Positions 22,681-30,838 of a stretch of 40,040 nucleotides of DNA are shown here, piece by piece. Each line of letters opens with the position of its first letter. Positions within the stretch are counted from its first letter, which is position 1. Source of the stretch: Ferroglobus sp964463865 (GTDB lineage Archaea > Halobacteriota > Archaeoglobi > Archaeoglobales > Archaeoglobaceae); NCBI GenBank assembly GCA_964463865.1, contig CAYXDX010000006.1:1-40040 (forward strand). Direction: 5' to 3'. The notes under the pieces are model-generated. The model was not told the DNA's origin and searched no databases. It worked only from the letters and a program-made list of their open reading frames with translations. The position numbers were made by a program, and so were the translations under genes.

Positions 22681-22690
22681 TATTTAAAAA
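22681..22690 (-). promoter_or_regulatory. Promoter of the six-TM transporter (TATA box)
   Basis: The minus strand reads TTTTTAAATA, about 29 nt upstream of ATG 22657. No Shine-Dalgarno sequence precedes the ATG. In the remainder of the 22658-22842 gap I see no gene or RNA. Confidence 0.45.
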
Positions 22691-22842
22691 TTACGGAATC
22701 GTGCGAGCCCCTAAGTCTTTTTAGAGTGACGTGAACATACAAATGCATACTAAGAAGACGCTACATCGACAATCAGCGTTTACTTTCGCGACACGTAAAA
22801 GATTTCAACGCTCAATAAATTTGGGAGTTCCGATTGGATTAA

Positions 22843-25422
22843 CTACTGTTTTTCGTTTTGAATTAGCGACAATATTTTTTCGTGTAATTCTCGTATAACC
22901 TTCCTCCTATCTTCCATTAAAACCACGTCTTCAGAGCCGACGACGTAGATGTTCCACGAAAACGGGCTCGGATAAGGAGTCCTGATAATTTTTACTTCCA
23001 CAGCCTTTCCAACCTTCGACAAATAGTCAATCGCGTTGTCTATGTCCATCGCGTCTTCGAGTATCTCTCTGTAGGTCTCTTTAAGGACCGGGAAGTTCAT
23101 TCCGAACTTTTTCTCCAGTAGTCTGAGCAGAGAGTCCGCGCTGAGCTGCTGCTTCCACACGCTTTTTTCTCTTCCGAGGTAATTCCTGAGGATCATGAAA
23201 CTTCGAACTGCTACGTGCCTGAACCTTCTCCTCACGATTTCGGTTTTCCTAAGAGACTCTATCAGGTCGTCCTTAAAGTTTTCCAAGCTCAAGACCTCTA
23301 CGAGTTCGTCGTCGCTGAGATGCTTGTTTTCCGGTAGGATGAGAGAGAATCCGTTGTCCGTTACCGCGAACTGCACGTTACACTTCTTCATTCTCCCGAC
23401 TCTGAAAGCGCAAACCCTTGCGATCGCGTTGTTGGCTCTTCTTCCCACGAGAGTGTGGTAAAAGTAGTAGTTCCTCTCGGCCTCGTATTTTTCTATGACA
23501 AGCTTCCTGTCGGTTGGAATCTCGCTGACGATGAGCTGCTCAAGGAAGTAGTTTTTTATAGCTCTCGCGGCGTTTGGATCGAGGTTGTAATCTTTCCTCA
23601 AAATGTCCTCGACCGTCTCCAAGTTTTCCTCAACCAACCTTCTGAACCTCTGCACCCTTAAAGCCAAGTCGTAGCTCAACGGAAGCTGCTCTGAAAACCA
23701 GCTCGGAACAGTGGGTCGCTCGCCTTTGACTTCCTCTACTATTATCGTCGTCCCTTTGGACTTCAAGAACCTGAAAGTTCTTCCAGCAAGGACGAAGATG
23801 TCTCCCTTGACGAGTCTCTCCGCGAACTCTTCTTCCACCTCCCCAACGAACTTCCCGTCTACGGTAATGACCGATATCTCCGCCTCGTCTGGAATCGTTC
23901 CCACGTTCAGGTAGTATATAGGTCTTATCAGCTTACCTCTCCTCCCGAACTCCATTTTTTCTTCGTCGAACCATATCTTACCGTAGATGCTCTTCTTCTC
24001 CAGCTCCGAATACGCACCGCTCAGGTATTTCAGAACAGATACGAACTCCTCCTTCGTTAGGTCTTTGAACGGATACGCTCTTCTGATTAGCTCGAGGGCT
24101 TCGTCGACGCTCCACCTTTTTTCGATCGCCATACCAACTACGTGCTGACAAAGGACATCGAGGGGTTTCTTGGGTATGTGGATTCTGTCCAGTCTCCTCT
24201 CAAGAGCTTCCTTAGCCAAAACCGTGCACTCTACGAGGTCGTCGTGATCCACGACGACTATCCTCCCCACGCTCACCTCGTGCAATCTGTGTCCGCTTCT
24301 ACCGATCCTTTGGAGAGCTCTGTTTATGCTCTTCGGAGAACCAAGGAGAACTACGAGATCGATGTATCCGATGTCTATACCAAGCTCGAGAGAAGTCGAA
24401 GAGACGACGCACCTTAACTCCCCTTTTTTGAGCTTGTCTTCGACCTCCAACCTGACCTGCTTCGAGAGAGAAGAGTGGTGTGCCGCAATTGGGAAATCTT
24501 CTCCGAGCTTCTTTTTTAAGTTGTAAACGACTCTTTCGGTAGCGCTTCTCGTGTTCGTGAAAATCAACGTCGTCCTTGACTTTCTAACGAGTTCTGCAAG
24601 CGTGCTGTATAGTTTCTCGCTGATTTCCTCGGCACTCTCTCTGAAGAAGTCTTCGATCGGTGAAATCACTTTTATGTCCATTTTCTTTTCGAAAGTTACA
24701 TCGGCTATCACGCAGTCTCTCTCGACGCCGTTCTCGTAACCGACCAAAAACTTCGCAACCTCTTCGAGCGGGTGAATCGTAGCCGAGAGTCCTATCCTGA
24801 CCATTTTCCCCTTCTGAAGTCTCTGCAATCTCTCCATACTCAACGTTAAGTGGCTACCCCTCTTGTTTTCGGCCATCGCGTGCACTTCGTCGACTATCAG
24901 GAACCTGACGTTGTCAAGGTGCTTCGAAAACTTCGGAGAGCACAGGACGATTGCCAAGCTTTCGGGGGTCGTTATCAAAATGTGCGGCGGCTTCCTGAGT
25001 TGTCTCTGCCTCTCACTTTGATCCGTGTCTCCAGTCCTTACGGCTATCCTTATTTTGTCGAGCTTTATTCCCTTCTTTTCTGCAAGTTCGTATATCTCAC
25101 TCAGAGGTTCCTCAAGATTCTTCCTGATGTCGTTATTCAACGCCTTCAAAGGAGAAACGTAAACCGCGTATATGACGTCCTCGAGTTCACCCTTTTCCGC
25201 TTTGTCGACCAAAAAACTTATGACGCTTAAAAAAGCTGCAAGAGTTTTTCCGCTGCCAGTCGGTGAGGACACGAGGACGTTGTTACCTTTGAACGCCTCT
25301 ACTATCGAATACCTCTGAGGCGGGGTGAACGTTCCGTATTTTGCCAAAAACCACTCCCTAACGAGCGGGTGTAACGTTTCCAGGATTTCCTCGTCGCCGT
25401 AAGGCTTACCGCGTCTGATCAT
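22843..25422 (-). CDS. lhr: Lhr-type superfamily 2 DNA/RNA helicase
   Basis: This 859-residue protein has the Lhr core. RecA1 carries motif I SPTGSGKT (about 54-61) and a DEVH box (VDEVHAMAENKRGSH near 176). RecA2 contains SSTSLELGIDIGYIDLV and QRIGRSGHR (near 345-380). The winged-helix and Lhr-specific C-terminal regions run to about 850 (VGRRANNAIARV near 660). These ATP-dependent 3'-5' helicases act in DNA repair and possibly RNA metabolism. The length fits archaeal Lhr-core proteins. It is divergent from the CO dehydrogenase gene. Confidence 0.92.
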   Translation of the reverse strand: MIRRGKPYGDEEILETLHPLVREWFLAKYGTFTPPQRYSIVEAFKGNNVLVSSPTGSGKTLAAFLSVISFLVDKAEKGELEDVIYAVYVSPLKALNNDIRKNLEEPLSEIYELAEKKGIKLDKIRIAVRTGDTDQSERQRQLRKPPHILITTPESLAIVLCSPKFSKHLDNVRFLIVDEVHAMAENKRGSHLTLSMERLQRLQKGKMVRIGLSATIHPLEEVAKFLVGYENGVERDCVIADVTFEKKMDIKVISPIEDFFRESAEEISEKLYSTLAELVRKSRTTLIFTNTRSATERVVYNLKKKLGEDFPIAAHHSSLSKQVRLEVEDKLKKGELRCVVSSTSLELGIDIGYIDLVVLLGSPKSINRALQRIGRSGHRLHEVSVGRIVVVDHDDLVECTVLAKEALERRLDRIHIPKKPLDVLCQHVVGMAIEKRWSVDEALELIRRAYPFKDLTKEEFVSVLKYLSGAYSELEKKSIYGKIWFDEEKMEFGRRGKLIRPIYYLNVGTIPDEAEISVITVDGKFVGEVEEEFAERLVKGDIFVLAGRTFRFLKSKGTTIIVEEVKGERPTVPSWFSEQLPLSYDLALRVQRFRRLVEENLETVEDILRKDYNLDPNAARAIKNYFLEQLIVSEIPTDRKLVIEKYEAERNYYFYHTLVGRRANNAIARVCAFRVGRMKKCNVQFAVTDNGFSLILPENKHLSDDELVEVLSLENFKDDLIESLRKTEIVRRRFRHVAVRSFMILRNYLGREKSVWKQQLSADSLLRLLEKKFGMNFPVLKETYREILEDAMDIDNAIDYLSKVGKAVEVKIIRTPYPSPFSWNIYVVGSEDVVLMEDRRKVIRELHEKILSLIQNEKQ

Positions 25423-25485
25423 TTTCTCATCGATTTTACCCTTCGAGCTATATCAATTATCCGGCGATGAATTACACGATTAATT

Positions 25486-25496
25486 AATATAAATCA
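25486..25496 (+). promoter_or_regulatory. cooS promoter (TATA box)
   Basis: TTAATATAAAT predicts a transcription start near 25515-25518. The resulting leader of about 35 nt would contain the short reading frame at 25523. Confidence 0.5.
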
Positions 25497-25522
25497 CCTC
25501 GAAAGATTTAGGGGAATAAAAT

Positions 25523-25543
25523 ATGAACATGAGAAGACACTGA
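25523..25543 (+). CDS. Possible 6-residue leader peptide upstream of cooS
   Basis: ATG at 25523 opens a six-codon frame (MNMRRH) ending at TGA 25541-25543, 8 nt before the cooS ATG. The best Shine-Dalgarno-like sequence in the leader (AGGGG, 25510-25514) precedes this frame and not cooS, whose own upstream site (GAGTGA) is weak. It may couple or control translation. Chance occurrence is quite possible. Confidence 0.3.
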   Translation: MNMRRH

Positions 25544-25551
25544 GTGAAAAC

Positions 25552-27417
25552 ATGAAAGTTAGTTACCACGAAAGCGTAAACGAAATGGTAGAAAGAGTGA
25601 AAAGCGAAGGTCTGAGCAGCGTTGCCGACAGATACGAAGCGCAGAAGAACAAGTGTCCTTTTTGCGTTGCCGGTTTGAGTTGTCAGCTCTGCACGATGGG
25701 ACCCTGTAGGTTGAGCGAGAGAAATCCTTTCGGTGCGTGTGGACTCGACAGAGCTGGAGTTGCGATAAGAAATTTCGTCCACAGAAACATCCTCGGGGCT
25801 TCTGCATACGCCTATCATGCGATAGAAGCCGCGAAAACGTTGAAGGCAACAGCGGAGGGCAAGACGCCCTTCGAAATAAAAGATGTGGAGAAGCTTAAGT
25901 GGTTTGCTGAGCAACTCGGAATAGACACGAACAGGAGCGTCGAAGAAATAGCCAAGGACGTCGCCGAGTTCGTGATTAGAGACCTGAGCTCTCACGAGGA
26001 GAGCAAGCTCGTAAAAATAATGTCCCCGAAGAAGAGACTCGAAGTCTGGGAAAAGCTCGAACTTATCCCCGACGGAGTGTATCAAGAGCTTCTAACCGCC
26101 GCGACCTCTGCGATGACCAACGTCGATTCAAGTTACATAAGCCTCGCCAAAAAAGCCATGAAGCTCGGAATAGCGACGATAATGGCTGCTCAGACGGCTC
26201 TCGAAATTATCCAGGACATACTCTTCGGAACTCCCAAACCGCACGAAGCAGACGTTGACCTCGGGATACTCGATCCTGACTACGTCAACATAGTCGTAAA
26301 CGGACACGAACCCTTCGTAGGGATGGCACTCATCAAGCTCGCGGAGAAGGAAGAAATTCAGGAAAAAGCGAGGAAAGTCGGAGCGAAAGGCATCAAGATC
26401 GTCGGATCCATAGAGACTGGACAAGAAATACTTCAGAGGGTAAATTCTCCCGTGTTCGCTGGTCTTACCGGAAACTGGATTTTCCAAGAGTTCCTACTCG
26501 CAACCGGGACTGTAGACGTGTTCGCGGCAGACATGAACTGCACGATTCCGAGGATCGTAGACTATCAGGAAAAGTTCGGCTTCAAGATAGTTCCGGTAAG
26601 CAAACTCGTGAGGCTAAACGGAGTAGAGGAAGGACTGGACTACGAGCCGGAGAAGGTAGAAGAGATCGCGATGAAGATCATCGAAATGGCAATTGAAAAC
26701 TTCGTTGAAAGGAGAAAGAAAGTCAAACCACACGTTCCGAACGTTAAAAAGAAGGTGACCGTTGGGTTCTCAACCGAGGCGATCCTGGAGGCGTTAAACA
26801 ACGACCTCGGAAAGCTGATCGACGCGATAAAGAGCGGATCGATAAAGGGAGTTGTCGCACTTGTTAGCTGCACGACGCTCAGGAATGGAAAGCACGACGA
26901 GAACACTGTGACGGTAGCTAAAGAGCTGATAAAGAGAGACGTCCTCGTCCTGTCGATGGGTTGCGGTAACGCAGCTCTGCAAGTAGCAGGACTTACGAGT
27001 CTGGACGCGATAAAGGAAGCTGGAGAAGGACTAAAGGCTGTCTGCAAAGCTCTGAACATCCCGCCAGTCCTGAGCTTTGGAACCTGCACTGACACTGGAA
27101 GACTCGCACTTCTCATTAAAGCTCTGGCAGAATACCTGAACGTGGACGTTCCGCAACTACCGATAGCCGCGACGGCTCCAGAATACATGGAGCAGAAAGC
27201 CACGATAGACGCGATTTTCGCCGTGGCGTATGGCGTTACGACGCACGTTTCACCAATTCCACCGGTAACGGGTTCCCCGGAAGTCGTGAAGCTGCTGACA
27301 GAAGACGTCGAAAAGCTCACCGGAGGAAAAGTCCTCGTAGAGGAGGATCCGGTAAAAGCGGCAGAAAAGCTATACGAGGTTATTCTCGAAAAGAGAAAGG
27401 CTCTTGGACTTCCATAA
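25552..27417 (+). CDS. cooS: Ni-CO dehydrogenase, monofunctional CooS type, variant C-cluster
   Basis: This 621-residue protein aligns with the Carboxydothermus CODH-II family over its full length. B-cluster cysteines are Cys44, Cys47, Cys52 and Cys63. C-cluster ligands seen are His252, Cys330, Cys440, Cys471 and Cys512, with the active-site Lys549. The expected ICCTGNE segment reads SIETGQE, so the conserved Cys295 that binds the unique iron is replaced by Glu288. The D-cluster region has Cys35 and Cys38 (CPFC) and Ser43 where CODH-II has its second D-cluster cysteine. No cooC, cooF or ACS genes lie nearby. It may be a CO/CO2 enzyme with altered chemistry or another Ni/Fe-S activity. Confidence 0.9.
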   Translation: MKVSYHESVNEMVERVKSEGLSSVADRYEAQKNKCPFCVAGLSCQLCTMGPCRLSERNPFGACGLDRAGVAIRNFVHRNILGASAYAYHAIEAAKTLKATAEGKTPFEIKDVEKLKWFAEQLGIDTNRSVEEIAKDVAEFVIRDLSSHEESKLVKIMSPKKRLEVWEKLELIPDGVYQELLTAATSAMTNVDSSYISLAKKAMKLGIATIMAAQTALEIIQDILFGTPKPHEADVDLGILDPDYVNIVVNGHEPFVGMALIKLAEKEEIQEKARKVGAKGIKIVGSIETGQEILQRVNSPVFAGLTGNWIFQEFLLATGTVDVFAADMNCTIPRIVDYQEKFGFKIVPVSKLVRLNGVEEGLDYEPEKVEEIAMKIIEMAIENFVERRKKVKPHVPNVKKKVTVGFSTEAILEALNNDLGKLIDAIKSGSIKGVVALVSCTTLRNGKHDENTVTVAKELIKRDVLVLSMGCGNAALQVAGLTSLDAIKEAGEGLKAVCKALNIPPVLSFGTCTDTGRLALLIKALAEYLNVDVPQLPIAATAPEYMEQKATIDAIFAVAYGVTTHVSPIPPVTGSPEVVKLLTEDVEKLTGGKVLVEEDPVKAAEKLYEVILEKRKALGLP

Positions 27418-27421
27418 TTTT

Positions 27422-27997
27422 TTACCTTTCCACGTATCTACCCCTCAGCTCTATTTCCTTCGTTCGTTCGACGACCTCAGGACTACCACCAGCTTCGAGG
27501 TATCCCTCGAAAAACGCTTCTTTGAGGTCTTTCCAGTTGTCGTAAGCAGCTTTCAACGACTCGACGAAAACGTGCAAGTCCACGCCTTTTGCCTCCACCT
27601 CGTGACTGTGAAAAGCCAGACCAAAGTCGAGGACGTATATTTTTCCTTCCGAATATATCAGGTTTCTTGGAGTTAGATCTCCGTGTATTATGCCGGCAGA
27701 GTGCAGCTTCGCGACTATCCTGCCGATTTCCCTGCAAACGTTTTCGTCGATCACGTCCTTAACCTCCACGCCATCTATTTTTTCGAGGACTATTCTGTCG
27801 TCTTCCACGTCGAGCACTATCGGTGTCGCCACTCCCAGCCTTCTCGCCTGAGATATTATTCTCGCCTCCGTTCTCGTTCTTTTTTTCCTGATCTCCTCGT
27901 CTATTTCTGGGATTCTATATCTCTTCGGCCTCCTGATTTTTTCGACGAAGCTTTCGTGAATTCTGACTTCCGCCTCTCCACCGATGTAGACCTTCAC
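27422..27997 (-). CDS. bud32: KEOPS kinase/ATPase Bud32
   Basis: This 191-residue small kinase of the KEOPS complex supports Kae1 in N6-threonylcarbamoyl-adenosine (t6A) tRNA modification. It shows the Bud32 signatures: Lys near residue 20, EARIISQARRLGV, HGDLTPRNLI (catalytic loop), VLDFGLAF (DFG) and a C-terminal GRYVER tail. I chose GTG 27997, which overlaps the kae1 stop as GTGA and has GGAGGT 6 nt upstream; TTG 28000 is an alternative. In many euryarchaea Kae1 and Bud32 are fused; here they are separate, adjacent genes. Confidence 0.94.
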   Translation of the reverse strand: MKVYIGGEAEVRIHESFVEKIRRPKRYRIPEIDEEIRKKRTRTEARIISQARRLGVATPIVLDVEDDRIVLEKIDGVEVKDVIDENVCREIGRIVAKLHSAGIIHGDLTPRNLIYSEGKIYVLDFGLAFHSHEVEAKGVDLHVFVESLKAAYDNWKDLKEAFFEGYLEAGGSPEVVERTKEIELRGRYVER

Positions 27998-28962
27998 CAA
28001 GTTACCTCCACCTCTTCAATTCTGAAGTTCGGTTTTACCTGCGACTCTTCAACCTTCGTCGTCACGCCGTTTTTGAACATCAGCAAGCCGGTGTAGGCGA
28101 TCATAACTCCGTTGTCTCCCATGTATTTTTTCGGCGGCGCGTAGAACGTGGCTCCTCTGTCTTCGCACATGATCTTCAGGATTTCCTGCAACCTGCTGTT
28201 AGCTCCAACTCCTCCGACGAGAAGCAGTTCGTCGATTTCAAGAAACGCCATCGCCCTCTCGGAGACTTCAGCGACCATAGAAAACGTCGTCTCCTGAAAG
28301 CTGTACGCAACGTCCTCCTTTCTCTCTCCGGAGTCGTAAAGCCTTTGAGCAGCTGTAACGACTCCGCTGAAAGACAGATCCATTCCCTTAACGACATAGG
28401 GCAACTTCAAGTATTTCTCTCCTCTCTTCGCCAGCTCTTCTATCCTCGGACCTCCCGGGTGCGGTAAACCCATGTGTCTCGCGAGTTTGTCGATCGCGTT
28501 TCCGAGACCTATGTCGAGAGTTTCTCCGAAAACCCGGTATCTTTCGCCTCTCCTCGCGATTATCTGAGTATTCCCTCCGCTAACGTAAACCGTAACTGGG
28601 TTTTTCGCACCAGTCAGCCATCTGCCTACCTCGACGTGAGCTAAGCAGTGATTAACTCCGACGAGCGGTTTGTTCAGCTTAAGAGCCAGAGTTCTCGCAG
28701 CAGTCGCAACTATCCTCAAACACGGCCCTAAACCAGGACCTTGCGAGAACGCGACGACATCCACCTCTTCCGGATCCACTTTGGCAAAAATTCTACTCAA
28801 AATCTTCCCTATTTCCTCAGAATGATGCTGAGCAGCTTCTCTCGGGTGTATCCCTCCAGAAGGAGGAATATAAGGAGAGCTTTCAAGAGCTAAAATTTCG
28901 TCCTCGCTAACAACCCCTACGCTCAAGTTCCAGGCAGTCCCTTCGATTCCGAGTGCTATCAT
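27994..28962 (-). CDS. kae1: KEOPS catalytic subunit Kae1 (TsaD family)
   Basis: This 322-residue ASKHA-fold enzyme transfers the threonylcarbamoyl group to A37 of ANN-decoding tRNAs. The metal-binding HxxxH motif is in VNHCLAHVEVGRW, with the N-terminal IEGTAWNLSVGVV, the HPREAAQHHSE segment, YVSGGNTQI and GGVGANSRL near the nucleotide. I chose ATG 28962 because homologues begin MIALGIEGTA; the longer frame from TTG 28995 lies inside rps27ae. The ATG overlaps the rps27ae stop by 4 nt. Confidence 0.95.
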   Translation of the reverse strand: MIALGIEGTAWNLSVGVVSEDEILALESSPYIPPSGGIHPREAAQHHSEEIGKILSRIFAKVDPEEVDVVAFSQGPGLGPCLRIVATAARTLALKLNKPLVGVNHCLAHVEVGRWLTGAKNPVTVYVSGGNTQIIARRGERYRVFGETLDIGLGNAIDKLARHMGLPHPGGPRIEELAKRGEKYLKLPYVVKGMDLSFSGVVTAAQRLYDSGERKEDVAYSFQETTFSMVAEVSERAMAFLEIDELLLVGGVGANSRLQEILKIMCEDRGATFYAPPKKYMGDNGVMIAYTGLLMFKNGVTTKVEESQVKPNFRIEEVEVTW

Positions 28963-29135
28963 CTCTTGAATTCCGTGTATCCACACTTTCCGCAAGTCCT
29001 TCTGTCCTTATGCTCGGCCATGAAAACTCCTTCTCCACACCTCGGACAGAATTTTCTCGTTCTAACGACTCTGTCTCCCTTTATTTCGTAAAACCTCGAA
29101 ACCGTTTCGAGAGCTTTGCCCTTACCCTTCGCCAA
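28959..29135 (-). CDS. rps27ae: 30S ribosomal protein S27ae
   Basis: This 58-residue protein is read from TTG 29135, preceded by GGAGGTGA at good spacing. It begins MAKGKGKALETVSRFYEI and contains a zinc ribbon, CPRC then CGKCGY, typical of archaeal S27ae. The stop codon overlaps the kae1 ATG (ATGA). It sits 2 nt after the rps24e stop, the classic archaeal order, and is easily missed because of its size and TTG start. Confidence 0.92.
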   Translation of the reverse strand: MAKGKGKALETVSRFYEIKGDRVVRTRKFCPRCGEGVFMAEHKDRRTCGKCGYTEFKR

Positions 29136-29137
29136 GG

Positions 29138-29452
29138 CTACTCACCTCCTTCTCCACCTTCTTCCTCCTCTTCTCCACCGCCGAAGTTCCTCCTGAGAAT
29201 GTGCTCCTCCTCTATACTCCTCATGTCCTCCTCCGTGTCGTAGATCTTAGCGTAGCCGATGGCTTCAGTTTTACCGAATTCCGTTCTCATCCAGTCTATA
29301 ACGAGAGTGTTCAGGTTCGCGTTGAGTATCGCTGCCAGCTTTTCCCTAACGTCGTTTCTCCTCGGGGTTGCGCCGTTGAAGATTACTCTGAAGTATACCT
29401 CCTTCCTCTTCAACAGAGGGTTATACCTCTCTTTTTCGATTCTCAGCTCCAC
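29138..29452 (-). CDS. rps24e: 30S ribosomal protein S24e
   Basis: This 104-residue protein has the S24e core: NPLLKRKEVYFRVIF, GATPRRNDVREKLAA, then GKTEAIGYAKIYD. The last ~15 residues are almost only Glu and Gly, a low-complexity acidic tail. Its start overlaps the dephospho-CoA kinase gene by 10 nt. It binds 16S rRNA in the small subunit. Confidence 0.95.
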   Translation of the reverse strand: MELRIEKERYNPLLKRKEVYFRVIFNGATPRRNDVREKLAAILNANLNTLVIDWMRTEFGKTEAIGYAKIYDTEEDMRSIEEEHILRRNFGGGEEEEEGGEGGE

Positions 29453-30015
29453 GTTACCACCTCCTTTATCATTTTTTTAACCTCGTCATCTTCACTCGCC
29501 TCGAACTTATCGAGAAGCTGGAGTATTAGAATTTTTTCTCCAACCTCGTATACTGCAACGCCAACGGAGGGTATGCCGTATAGAATTGCCGACCCTTCCG
29601 GCATGACTGCAGCTAACACAAGAGCCGCGAGATCTTCCTCTCCATCCACGACTATCGCGGTCTTGAGCTTTCCAAGGTTTTTAACGGCCTCTATGATTTT
29701 CCGCGTCAGGTCTTCACTAATGCAGCTTCTTGGGTTTTTCGCTGAGATGACTTTGTAACTGTCCATCAACCCCATGAGCTCCCTGTTAAAGTCCTCGCCA
29801 AGGTCCTCCCTTTCGGTTTTCCCGTCGATGATCGCTATGTCTGGCTTAAATCCAGCTTTAAGCGAGAAGTAACAGACAAGATCCCCAACGCACGCAAGGA
29901 ACTTGGCCCTCTTTATCTCCTCGATACTATTAATCAGCTCTACGCCTCTACCTTCGTAGACTCTTCCGTAAGGCTTTTGAAAACTCTCTCTCGAGCTTTC
30001 GGGTAGCCTAAGCAT
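29443..30015 (-). CDS. GTP-dependent dephospho-CoA kinase (DUF359)
   Basis: This 190-residue protein of the archaeal DUF359 family performs the last step of coenzyme A synthesis with GTP. It begins with the LRLPESSRESFQKPYG segment, has VGDLVCYFSLKAGFKPDIAIIDGKTER (glycine and acidic residues for the nucleotide) and VVDGEEDLAALVLAAVMPEGSAILYG. Its place between spt4 and rps24e is the conserved archaeal context for this enzyme. It starts one base after the spt4 stop. Confidence 0.93.
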   Translation of the reverse strand: MLRLPESSRESFQKPYGRVYEGRGVELINSIEEIKRAKFLACVGDLVCYFSLKAGFKPDIAIIDGKTEREDLGEDFNRELMGLMDSYKVISAKNPRSCISEDLTRKIIEAVKNLGKLKTAIVVDGEEDLAALVLAAVMPEGSAILYGIPSVGVAVYEVGEKILILQLLDKFEASEDDEVKKMIKEVVTWS

Positions 30016-30016
30016 T

Positions 30017-30205
30017 TCAGCTCACTACCAGCGCGTATTTTCCCGGATACTTCACCCCAAGCTTCTTCGCTATCTCGCTCTTTTCCGGGTCAAGGACGAC
30101 CACGTAGCCATACCAGTTTTTCGTGAAGTCCCTACCTCCGCAAACCTTACAGACCGTCGCCTCAGACGTTATGTATTTACAGCTTTTACAGGCAACTTCC
30201 GTCAT
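30017..30205 (-). CDS. spt4: Transcription elongation factor Spt4 (RpoE'')
   Basis: This 62-residue zinc-ribbon protein has Cys6-x2-Cys9 and Cys19-x2-Cys22, followed by GRDFTKNWYGYVVVLDPEKSEIAKKLG, the Spt4 signature that binds Spt5. With Spt5 it makes RNA polymerase processive. It overlaps the end of rpo7 by 4 nt. Confidence 0.94.
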   Translation of the reverse strand: MTEVACKSCKYITSEATVCKVCGGRDFTKNWYGYVVVLDPEKSEIAKKLGVKYPGKYALVVS

Positions 30206-30768
30206 GCTTTCTCCTCCAAGACCTTCTTTATTTCCTCTTCAAGCCACTTTATCGCTCCGAGCCAGGGCTGTCTCATGGTAAGACCTATCTTGCTTTTCTC
30301 GGGCTCTCTTTCCTTCAGGCTGAGAGCGACAATCCTAACCCTAACCAAGTCGCCCTCCTCTATAGTCTTTTTAGTTTCTTTTCCGATGAGTCTCTTGTTT
30401 TTCTCGTCGTAAACCATGTAGTCGTCCATTATCTGGCTCATGTGCAGTAAACCGTCCATCGGGCCTATGGAAACGAATGCTCCAAACTCCACTACCTCCA
30501 CGACCTCACCCTCAACGACTTCCTGGAGAAGGGGCTTGAACGTTATCGCGTTAAACACAACGTCAAAATACACTCCCCCGTCTCCTTCGATTATCCTGCC
30601 CTCTCCAATTTCTTCGATACTCTCTATTCCGACGATCATTCCGTATTCCTTGTCGAGTTTGCCCTCAAACTGCTGCCAGAGTAACTCGTTTATCACTTCC
30701 TCAACGTCCTCTCCAAGCCTGTCCGGAGGAACTCTAACCGTATCTTTAATCTTGACTCTCGCGTACAT
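30202..30768 (-). CDS. rpo7: RNA polymerase subunit Rpo7 (RpoE')
   Basis: This 188-residue protein has an N-terminal RNP-like domain (VRVPPDRLGEDVEEVINELL) and a C-terminal S1/OB domain near residues 80-160 (GEVVEVVEFGAFVSIGPMDGLLHMSQI). It forms the stalk of archaeal RNA polymerase with Rpo4 and contacts nascent RNA. GGTGATG precedes ATG 30768. It is the first gene of the seven-gene information-processing operon that ends with bud32. Confidence 0.95.
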   Translation of the reverse strand: MYARVKIKDTVRVPPDRLGEDVEEVINELLWQQFEGKLDKEYGMIVGIESIEEIGEGRIIEGDGGVYFDVVFNAITFKPLLQEVVEGEVVEVVEFGAFVSIGPMDGLLHMSQIMDDYMVYDEKNKRLIGKETKKTIEEGDLVRVRIVALSLKEREPEKSKIGLTMRQPWLGAIKWLEEEIKKVLEEKA

Positions 30769-30809
30769 TCAGCATCACCGTAAAAGCACACATAGTTTTC
30801 AGGAAACAG

Positions 30810-30823
30810 TTTTTAAATATTAC
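30810..30823. promoter_or_regulatory. Shared bidirectional TATA region between rpo7 and nth
   Basis: TTTTTAAATATTA contains a near-symmetric TTTAAA core. It lies about 24 nt upstream of the leaderless nth GTG (30839) on the plus strand. On the minus strand it predicts a start near 30789, about 20 nt upstream of rpo7. No other good TATA element lies in the 70-bp gap. Confidence 0.5.
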
Positions 30824-30838
30824 CTTCTCCGACTTTGC

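Noticed and set aside
22658..22842. Possible small RNA or tRNA in the gap between the six-TM gene and lhr
   Set aside because: No cloverleaf, TPsiC-like motif, C/D or H/ACA box pattern could be seen.
26640..27320. Minus-strand frame of 226 codons opposite cooS
   Set aside because: Ser/Thr/Phe-rich antisense shadow of a conserved enzyme; no promoter or ribosome site.
30440..30838. Upstream extension of nth through rpo7 to give a 352-residue protein
   Set aside because: The extension is antisense to rpo7, is Ser/Thr/Pro-rich and is not part of the endonuclease III fold. The GTG at 30839 with TATA spacing is far more plausible.
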